Shown in pieces: positions 56,086 through 64,000 of a stretch of 64,000 nt of DNA. Both the position numbers and the translations under genes were made by a program. Each line of letters starts with the position of its first letter. Position 1 is the stretch's first letter. The notes beneath the pieces were generated by a model. That model was not told the DNA's origin. It saw only the letters and a list, made by a program, of their open reading frames with translations, and did no database searches. Source of the stretch: Corythucha ciliata (taxonomy: Eukaryota; Arthropoda; Insecta; Hemiptera; Tingidae); contig CM075937.1 in NCBI GenBank assembly GCA_038030265.1, forward strand, positions 25,276,198 through 25,340,197, in the 5' to 3' direction.

Positions 56086-56169
56086 GCTCTGGAGCCGAGC
56101 ATTTCCACCCGTCTTCTCTGAATTATATGATATGGTAATGGAGAAGACGGGTGGAAACGGCTCCAGAGC
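56086..56169. repeat. 84-bp hairpin (GCTCTGGAGCCG ends)
   Basis: GCTCTGGAGCCG and TTTCCACCCGTCTTCTC at the left pair with GAGAAGACGGGTGGAAA and CGGCTCCAGAGC at the right. The left arm has 4 extra bases. Probably a tiny MITE. Confidence 0.75.
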
Positions 56170-56303
56170 AGAATTTTATGCAAATGGAAAACGCCATTAG
56201 TTTCAAAGTCATTTTGTGTCAATGCAATGAGGAAGTAACATGAAAAATAAAAATCGCTGGAAACATTTTTTTTTTCTAAAGAAAATGACTAAATATGACC
56301 AGA

Positions 56304-56399
56304 GCCCTATTGCACAATGTTTTATTAGCTAATATTACAGCTGTTTTATTAGCTAATATTAGCTATATTATTAGCTAATAAAACATTGTGCAATAGGGC
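56304..56399. repeat. 96-bp hairpin (GCCCTATTGCACAATGTTTT ends)
   Basis: GCCCTATTGCACAATGTTTT plus ATTAGCTAAT pairs with its full complement at the right, with TTAGCTAATATTA repeats in the loop. Probably a MITE. Confidence 0.8.
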
Positions 56400-57397
56400 C
56401 CAGGAATAGAATATTAGTGCGAAAATGATTGATTTCGATTTAAAGCGAAATAATAAAACTTGCCTATTTTTTTTGTTACCTTAAACGGCCGGTCTGTGAC
56501 TCGTGAAGTAGTTAAGGCGTTGAGACCCTTCCCAACCCTCCGCATCATGGCTGTTATCATATCTTGCCCCTTCTTGCCCATACCCCTCCTTGGTCCTATT
56601 GTTTGATTTGTGGGAAACTATTGTGAAGGTCATGCGAATGCTGTTATTACGTCATCAGTCTATCTAGCTCATTTCAAATAGGTCCCGCAACCCAATAGTT
56701 TTAAAATTTAATAAAAAAAAATATAGGGGCTGATTTTATTTGAACGGATCGTGTTTTCATGAGTTGTAGTACCCAAGCTATCACGACAGCATGATTTTGG
56801 AAAATTTGTTATACTAAAATATGTTATTCCCATTTTTTCCGTTGAGGAGTTGAATTTCGTACATCCCTCTGTTTTTCAAACTTAGCGTACTTTTGGAACT
56901 CCTTAGTAGACGCCACTCCATGTGTTTCGTCTCCAAATGAGCTAGGAAATTAGAAGAGGAATTTCTGTGTCCCCTTATTTCTCGTTTTTGTGGCTCACAT
57001 TTTTTACAAAGTGCCACAAAATTGGTAGGGGTACGTTTTTTCTGGCACTGTTTTAAAAAAATGTTCATCTACTATGGTCATTACATATTCAGTTGATATC
57101 CGACTGGCACTCATGTTAGACTCGGTATCGTTCGAATCAGTTTCCATGTTCGATAGATTTGAGAATTAGAGTTGTCCTGATCCTGATCCATTTATTCAAT
57201 ACTTCTCGATTTCTCGTCACGTATGTAATCATAGAAATATAAAGATCGCAAAACATGTGCACACGAACACAAACATTGGTCCCGTCGTAAAAGTCAAAAA
57301 ATTGCTCAGCACTTGATGAGGTTTTGTTTTCAACACCTGAAAAATAAGAGGGAAGGATTAATCGTGTTATAGTTTAACAACGAGCCCAATGACAATA
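56400..57397. other. Unrecognised DNA
   Basis: No supported gene, RNA or repeat. One minus-strand frame (56,814-57,068) has a faint C-x2-C...H-x4-H look (CKKCEPQ...SSNFLAHLETKH), like a BED-type zinc finger remnant, but it is too weak to call. Confidence 0.35.
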
Positions 57398-57543
57398 AAG
57401 CCCCATGCACACGATGCATTTTTTTGAAGGAGGATCATCTACCTGTTTTAGAAAACCATCCCGTCACTACCGGGGATCATATGTTTTTTTTTCATCCTTC
57501 ATGTAAGCATGCTTCGAAAAATGCATCGTGTGCACCGAGCTTA
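57398..57543. mobile_element. Small MITE (CATGCACACGATGCATTTTT ends)
   Basis: AAGCCCCATGCACACGATGC with following ATTTTT at the left pairs with AAAAATGCATCGTGTGCACC and GAGCTT at the right. The interior is unpaired. No coding sequence. Confidence 0.7.
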
Positions 57544-57635
57544 AGTAACTGGAAGTGATGGGTGAGAAATAAAGTACTGGAGATAAGTATTAGGTAGACG
57601 AGATGTGCACTGCTTTGTTGTTAAAGAATTATACT

Positions 57636-57802
57636 ATCGGTCGCGGTCAGGGGTATCAGGTTGGTTGGTAGGCAAACAAAGTTCAGTAGTTCAATTAGTT
57701 CAATCATCACTGCTCAGTTGTTGTCGTCATGGTGACATGGTGAAGGGGGGTCGTTTGCCCTCCAACCAGTGTAGCCTCCTTAGCAACCTGACCGCGACCG
57801 AT
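57636..57802. mobile_element. Small inverted-repeat element (ATCGGTCGCGGTCAGG ends)
   Basis: ATCGGTCGCGGTCAGG at the left pairs with CCTGACCGCGACCGAT at the right, 16 bp exact. The interior shows no coding sequence. Confidence 0.75.
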
Positions 57803-57954
57803 TAAATGACTATATTTTGGAAATTTAGAAATAATTCCTTGACGCGTGGGACCCGAAACAGTTGAGGGTTGACTGAAACACCCAATTCGGGCAATTTTTA
57901 CTAAAAACTTACAGTAAAAGTGACTGTGAGTATAGGATTTCTCTCATTAAATGT

Positions 57955-58260
57955 GAGTTTGTTACTAATCAAATAAAGAAGTAGTCAACTTCCCAACAAC
58001 CAACTAGTAGTCATCTTCTTAGGAGTTGACTAAAAATAGTTAACTACTTTTTCAGTTAACTGCTAACTAGTAGCTAGGAGTTGATACTTTTAACTATTTA
58101 TTTCAAGTAGTAGTTGCTAGTTAGAAAATCTAACTACTTTTACTTCAGTCACAAAAAAGTAGTCGTTCATTTTTAACTACTAACTACTAGTTAAAGATTC
58201 TAAATGCAACTACTCAACTTTAAGTTTGTAGTTAACTACCAAAATCAGTTAATTACTTCC
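57955..58260. repeat. Degenerate AGTTAACTACT-type repeat
   Basis: Many variants of TAGTTAACTACT and CTACTAGTTA are spread through the stretch without fixed period. Simple-sequence derived; no gene. Confidence 0.65.
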
Positions 58261-58655
58261 CAAGTCTGATTAACTTAAAATAGTTCTTCCTCCGTCCTGG
58301 CCTAGTCTGCACGGCGCTTCCTTGACGTTGAGATAGGTTTTAGGTAAGCGGAAAAGGTGAACTAGTCGTTCCTTGATCTGCGCCTAGGTTCGCTTAGTTG
58401 CCTCTCACTCCAATTTCTCCAATTCCAATTCCTCTCATTTCTTCCAATTTCTCGTTGAAACAGCGAATAGAGGAAGATTGCGGATCATTATACACTAACT
58501 GATCGACAACCGGACAACACCCAGTCTTTCCTTCAGTTGCTTCTCCCAATAGTGGTACTTCCATACGCTGAAGATGGCAAGCAGCCGAAACCGGTTCGTT
58601 TTTGACGCACTTCAACGAGGGAATACAGACAATGTTAAGGCACTATAAAACAAGA

Positions 58656-58864
58656 GTACGGCAACACGCAAATCGGCGCCATACTTGGTCCCTCATATGA
58701 TTATAATTATCTCCTGATCTCATTGAGAAGTAGGATATTTTTATTTATTTCGACCGCGTTCCGCGATTGTTTCCTGTTACGATGACAATTTTTTCATTCA
58801 TGATATTGTGTTTAGCCTAACGACTGAGGGACAAAATATGGCGCTGAAATCCGTGTTGCCGTAC
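58656..58864. mobile_element. 209-bp MITE (GTACGGCAACACG ends)
   Basis: GTACGGCAACACGCAAATCG plus GCGCCATA at the left pairs with TATGGCGC...CGTGTTGCCGTAC at the right; the match runs on into TTGGTCCCTCA / TGAGGGACAAA. No coding sequence. Confidence 0.8.
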
Positions 58865-59293
58865 CTGTTCCCAGTTACCCCCCCCCCCCCCTGTTAACAG
58901 TTGAAGAATTACGGTTATAGAATTGCGGTTGAATTCGAATATTGCTCACCAGCACTAACAATGAGCATTAGTAGAACTAAATCATTTGATTTTTGACCAT
59001 TGAAAAAATTTGTGGGGGGGGGGGGGCTAAGCAAACGTTACTTTATCCTCCTCCCGGGGTTTTTCCTTCATAAATAGCCTTAGGTGATAGCAACTTCACG
59101 GACCTTTTGGAAATGGCTACCCACTGTTAGTCTGTAAAAATCAATTTTCTTCGCGTCATGTTACTTTAGTGCGGCAGGAGTCTTAGATATTCCTACAGAA
59201 TTCAACTGTTTTATTTAATGTTTAATCGAAGAGATGGGTATTCAGAAACAATAACATTTAAGCCATCAACTGAACCCCACCAATTAAAACCTC
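58865..59293. other. Unrecognised DNA with C- and G-runs
   Basis: A C-run at about 58,879-58,891 and a G-run at about 59,014-59,027. Nothing else is supported. Confidence 0.4.
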
Positions 59294-59635
59294 TTGGTCC
59301 TCAACTCAATAAAATCATATCAAGGCCCTAGCCGTTAGGGCATTAGATATCGGAAAGAAACACGTTTTTCCCATTTCTGCCCAATTTTCGTCATCGATTT
59401 ACATCATTTCGTCAATGAAATGATGTAAGGTGAAAACTGGTAACAATGGCATGTCATTGGAAAGCTGACATTATGAGGAAGTTTTCCTTATGAATGCAAA
59501 AAAATATTTTCCTCTGACGAAATGATGTAAATCGATGACGAAAATTGGGCAGAAATGGGAAAAACGTGTTTCTTTCCGATATCTAATGCCCTAACGGCTA
59601 GGACCTTGATATGATTTTATCGAGTTGAGGACCAA
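59294..59635. mobile_element. 342-bp palindromic MITE (TTGGTCCTCAACTC ends)
   Basis: The arms pair over about 130 bp, from TTGGTCCTCAACTCAATAAA to ATCGATTTACATCATTTCGT, against the complements ending at 59635. The loop contains ATGAAATGATGTAAG. Arm identity is high, so the element is young or well preserved. Confidence 0.85.
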
Positions 59636-60872
59636 TATTGAAGGAAATTGTATGCTCTTTTTGCTAGGTTGGCTCTGCTATTTTGTTATGCTTTCCTTCT
59701 TCGCACTTTTTTGTGCTTCGAGAGGGCAAAAAAAGTGTGAGACTCATTGTAGAGTCAGCAGCGATACGCGTCAACATCCTTGCGTGTTTATTTATACACG
59801 AAACGCGGGGTGGGCTGGCCAACTAATCGCACGAGGGAGAAAAGAAAGACTCGTCAGTTACGAGTTCGAGTTCTAGTTTTGTGCTTTTATCATTCGGTTG
59901 TTATATTCCCCCGAAAATAGCTCGCGTTTCAAAAATATAAAAATAAACAAAAAAAATGGTTCGATGAGTTTTTGACAGGCGTCAGGGAATTGCGAATATG
60001 AATTGATCCCATTCATGCCTTTCATCACGTAAGCTTTATTATTTATTTAGCAGGAATGTGAAGAATTGTGTGAATAATTGAAATGTTCTACGTTTCGCTC
60101 TTCAATATGATTCAATTCAAGCTTTTTTAAAGCTTGCTTGCTAATGCTTACCCGTTCTTGCTGCTCACTCTTTAGAGCTATGCTTCAAAAGTAATATTTT
60201 TTGTCATTGCAAGGATTAGAAGCGCTAGAATAACCAATTTGTACTGTCCAGCAAACGAATATTATGTTCATGAATTAAACCGTACATTCTACAAAGTAAG
60301 AGAACCCCTTGAACCCTGTGTACGTAGGTACCAATAGGAAGGTTCGGATGGAAAGATGGGCATGGCATTGCCGCTCGGCAATGAAAACGTTGTTGTTGGA
60401 TTTTCTTCAACTCCTTTTACTTTAGGGTACCAGCTACCAGGTCCAATAACTTGTTATTTACTTGTTTTCAATTCTACCTAGGTATGTGTTGACAACTTTC
60501 CAATCCAATCTTGTTTTATTGCCCGCTTACTCGGCACGGTTTTTCTCTGAAATACCGAGCTCATTATCCCCGCCGCTGCCCCTCGATCTTTCTGTGTGAC
60601 CTGTTTATATTCTAGAAACGTCTTCATCTTCAAATATTGATATATAAAAAAAAAAGGAGAAAAAAAAGCTACGATGGTATAAAGATGGCCATAAAGCTGT
60701 CATTTCCTACAAACATGACGTCATCTGATTATAATAAGATTCCAGAACTGGATCTCGAGTGACATGAGAAGAACGTTCTCACGGCTCAACTGAAAATCGT
60801 ATTTTTTATTCTTGCCTGGTTTCCCCCAGGCGTCCTGATAGTAATGATAACGTAGGTGGAGATTCCAAGATG

Positions 60873-60903
<31 letters not shown>

Positions 60904-61369
60904 GCAAAATAGGTTTATTGAGGCATGAATGAAGGGTAGCCATATATGTATGCCGATTGAGCCTTTACATTTTTGCATGGACCTCCAATTTTTCACACCT
61001 GGTAATTCCAGACCAAGGACGTTAGTTTGAGTCTAATCTCCTAAGTTAAATATGCAAACTGCTGGGAATTAATTCTATTCGCACCAAACCCGTACCCAGA
61101 AACGTTTCTAGCCCTTTTGCGGCCCCTAGACGAGAATTATTGCGAGGCCCCCCGAGGGCGGCGTTTTTATTCGAAACCAGCTACAATCCGAACTCGCCAC
61201 CCGGAATTCGGCCCTTCAAACTGGCTATTTAACAATAAACACGAAGACTTTGTCCTTGAAAAAAACAAAATGATCTTGAAATATGCCCCAAAAACAGATT
61301 TTCCGCAGGAAAAATGGGCATTTGTCGAAAAATCGCTTCACGGCTGAAGAAAATCGCATTGGCAGAAAT
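59636..61369. other. Unrecognised DNA with a poly-T tract
   Basis: A T-run of about 29 bases at 60,873-60,901. No supported gene, RNA or inverted repeat was found. Confidence 0.4.
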
Positions 61370-62105
61370 TGTGAAAATGGCTAATTAGTGGATAAAATTG
61401 AGAAAAATGCTAATTCACAGCTGAAATTGAGGGAAAACTTTTCAATTTTACATGAAATTCTCAGGTAGAATTCAGAGAAATAGCCACACCACGGGCAAGC
61501 GCGAGCCCAGACAGCCCTCAAAGCCTGACGAATATAATACAAAATTACAACATTTTAAAGGCACACAAAAGCGAAATTGGAAGTTCAGTAGCTGAATTTT
61601 CTCGATATTGCAAGTTCCTGGTGTTAACTTGAGCGAAACTGCAAGTTGCAAATGTTTCGGTGTTTTGTACGGGTCTGAATTATTCATGGAATATTCTTTG
61701 TTTATCCTAGCGAAATGGCAAGCTTGAGTTATTTATTCAGCGAAATTGCTTCTTTTTTTTTTTTTTTTTCAAGTGGACCGGAACCCGGTCTAGCCGGCCA
61801 CGACATCGCTCAAAGCTTGACGACTAGCCGCAGAGTTGTAACATTTCGTAGCCAAATATCCGTGAATTTGGAAGTTTCTTGGTAAATATTCTCGGTACTC
61901 CCAAGTTTCAGGACCCGTTGTTTTTAGTGGGCGTGAACCCGCGTACTTGAATTTATTAGCAATTGAAATTGAATGAGTTTGCAAAGTTGGGGTCCTAGTT
62001 TGAGCGAAATTACAAGTTTTCTGGCGTGAAATTAACAGTTTCGGGTCTTTATTTTGGTTAAATGGCAAGTTTAGGGGCTTGAAACACAATTGCAGTTTGA
62101 AGACC
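61370..62105. repeat. Degenerate GCGAAATTGCAAGTTT-type repeat
   Basis: Loose units such as AGCGAAATTGCAAGTTTCTG recur with a T-run at 61,751-61,769. A block with AAGCCTGACGAATATAATAC (61,524) resembles AAGCTTGACGACTAGCCGCA (61,815) in the same orientation, so a 290-bp period is also present. It is similar in style to the field at 14,700-16,950. Confidence 0.5.
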
Positions 62106-62169
62106 AATTTTGTATAGCGGCAGATCCCAGGCTAGTACTAACTCAGGCTATTTATCAGGGTTATTTTTT

Positions 62170-63558
62170 AACACAGATTCTAAGACAGTGAAAGACATAA
62201 TAATAAAATAAACAAGGGGTGCTATTTAGTAGGATTCGAATAATTAATCGTATAATTGTGATAGCATCACATTTGTGGCCAAGAAGGCTGAAATTCATTG
62301 CCACTTCATCGTTTATCACCCTTTTCATGATTCTCTTCACGGAGTCTTTCACTCCTTATCCTCTCACATCAGCACTCAGTCAGATCTTTTACCTCGAAAA
62401 TAAAAATAATTAATTTGGATAAAAATACGAAAACAAATTAATATAATAATTATAAATATAATACTCACGAGTATATTGAAAATCGAGTCATTTTCGAGTT
62501 TGTTTGAAATGACCTCCAAATTTTTAACAGAGGATGCCGGAAGAGATTTCAGAATTGACTCAACGTCGGAGCCAAGTGTGTTTGACGTGCTCGCCTTGTC
62601 TTTCAGCAGGCGAAGAATTTCCGTCTGCATAACGCTAACATTCTCAATAGTTCTGGCCAATCCGCTCATTTTTGTTTGAAGCAACGCAGTTTCACGTTTT
62701 TGTTTGATCAAATAAGTTAAAATCTGAACCAGGCAATCTAAAAAGACAAAAAAAGTAAATAGAACGAAAAAGAAAGATCTTTCCGAATACTCACCGAATA
62801 CTTTGCTTCCACATGGGGCTGTCGAACTCTTCTTCTGGTATAATTCACTTTCAGTAATATCTTTAGAGGAATTGGGCATTATGCGTTATTCGTCAGTCAA
62901 GTTACAACTAAGAAAAAATATATTAAATTCACCTTGCTTCCCTTCTTCAAAGCTTTTGCCATTATCTTTAAAAGAAAGTTTTGTTTTCTTTGGGCCCATT
63001 GACATCTGGAGTGAGCCCATGGAACAACGAAAAAAGTAGAAATAATTACAGAAATCAACTTCAACAGAATAAGAAGAAACTACTCATGCTTGAATAAGTT
63101 ATAATTTTACCATGACTGCGAGGTAGCTTTGGAAAGCCATCCAATGATTCTGAACTTGAATCACTGCCGTCCTCACAGAGACAAAAGTCTTGGGTCTCCT
63201 CTTTCTTTTAGCAGGAAGTTCTACGACTCTTTCACACTCCGACATTGAAAGGTCAGACGTAGTTGAAGTGGACGATTGCCATTTCTCACGAGCCTGAGCA
63301 AGTCATGCAACACGCCTGCCTGGCTAGCTTGTCGGCTTCACCGAAGTACTTGAAGACCGTGTTGGCCATCTCGACCGCTGGGAACATTTTCCACGATTCC
63401 TCTGGTGACCGGCATTTCTTAATAGCCTCCCTGATGAACGGCTCTCTCTAGTGATCGGGATAGAAGCATATTTTTTTCTCTTCTACGAGCCAGGACGCAG
63501 GGACTGCCTCTACTTCGTTCTTTTCAACGAATTTTAGCACGATCCACTCGCAAGACAT
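62170..63558 (-). pseudogene. DUF4806-like gene, five exons, interrupted
   Basis: Exon 1 (63,558-63,111) begins MSCEWIVLKFVEKNEVEAVP and continues ASWLVEEKKICFYPDH, TAG, REPFIREAIKKCRSPEESW. This matches the N-terminal block of arthropod DUF4806-type proteins (V..VP..W followed by CxWP), which are often repeat-associated and of unknown role. Besides the TAG at 63450-63448, at least two frameshifts occur before the acidic CEDGSDSSSESLDGFPKLP. Clean splice sites bound exon 2 (63,005-62,933), exon 3 (62,907-62,795) and exon 4 (62,737-62,469, a coiled-coil-like MSGLARTIENVSVMQTEILR). Exon 5 (about 62,352-62,170) reads DSVKRIMKRVINDEVAMNFS followed by LLGHK, like the C-terminal DUF4806 block. The gene structure is persuasive, but exon 1 damage suggests a pseudogene. 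Confidence 0.5.
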
Positions 63559-64000
63559 TCTGAAATGTATAATAGATACCGTTCATTTTTGCATCTTTCA
63601 TCGCGTAACCGTTTGATTTTGTACCTTAGGTTGAAGAAACAAACAGGTTGTGCGAACAAAAATATGATGTCTTCTGAGACGGGTTATTTCGCATGAAACT
63701 GTAAATAGGGTATGGTTAATGTTATCTAACGAACGTCAGCCGTTCTATAAGCTATCCAGTTAGTCTATAAATTAACCAAAGCTGATGGGTGGTGGTTATT
63801 TCGTCGGAAAACTCGTCTTCTCACAATATGGCTTAATTAGTTCACCTAATTAGCTGGCTAGTTTCAAAACTATCCAAGTAAACACGTTAGCTGCAAATAA
63901 TATTTACAAGAAATACCTACGAACTAAACGCATCTATTTCGACAAGTATATTCAAATAAATTAAAACAAAAAATGATTCAGTTCGTGCAAAAACTGTACG
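63559..64000. other. Unrecognised DNA at the window end
   Basis: AT-rich sequence upstream of the DUF4806-like gene. It would hold the gene's promoter if the ATG at 63,558 is right, but no clear TATA box is placed. Nothing else is supported. Confidence 0.4.

Overview
This window looks like heterochromatin-like, transposon-packed DNA from an arthropod, probably an insect. The evidence is the mix of families: I-group and R1-group non-LTR retrotransposons with CCHC knuckles, L2/CR1/Jockey-type non-LTR pieces, Copia and Gypsy-type fragments, Penelope-like pieces, piggyBac, PIF/Harbinger with a MADF/BESS partner, and a TTAGG-like decamer array. The few host-like genes contain introns. No bacterial operon, rRNA or CRISPR array is visible. 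Most coding sequences are broken, so this is largely a fossil record of nested insertions.

Layout. 1-1.7 kb: a long foldback repeat with a second hairpin element nested in one arm. 1.8-6.8 kb: a nearly full-length I-group element (ORF1 frameshifted, ORF2 with two in-frame stops). 7.2-10.0 kb: a large element with terminal inverted repeats and further inverted repeats inside. 10.2-13.0 kb: a foldback element with a perfect 9-bp target duplication that carries a solo LTR with its own 4-bp duplication. 14.7-17 kb: a degenerate short-period repeat field that contains two head-to-head tRNA-like genes. 18.2-22.6 kb: a 2.19-kb tandem duplication, each copy with the same two-exon basic-protein gene. 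23-30 kb: several MITEs, then a 1.9-kb Foldback-type element whose arms are tandem ~130-bp repeats. 29.6-31.5 kb: remnants of a PIF/Harbinger element. 31.7-34.9 kb: non-LTR, Copia and Penelope-like fragments.

35.1-50.9 kb is the most structured part: one large palindrome. Each arm runs, from the centre outwards, through the C-terminal part of a parvovirus NS1-like SF3 helicase, a flank of about 350 bp, a TTAGG-like decamer array and a Gypsy-type gag-protease fragment. The left arm was later stretched by an 8.9-kb composite of R1-group non-LTR elements, with a piggyBac inside, inserted in the decamer array, and by a 2.1-kb non-LTR element. The right arm is uninterrupted and gives the empty sites. 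51.0-51.6 kb is a Copia fragment that runs into a 500-base assembly gap.

52-64 kb is mostly unrecognised AT-rich DNA with six short hairpin elements, a Penelope-like reverse transcriptase fragment and, at 62.2-63.6 kb on the minus strand, a five-exon DUF4806-like gene that is interrupted and probably dead. Nothing acts as a pathway here. What links the parts is nesting and inverted duplication, and the empty sites give a relative order for several of the insertions.
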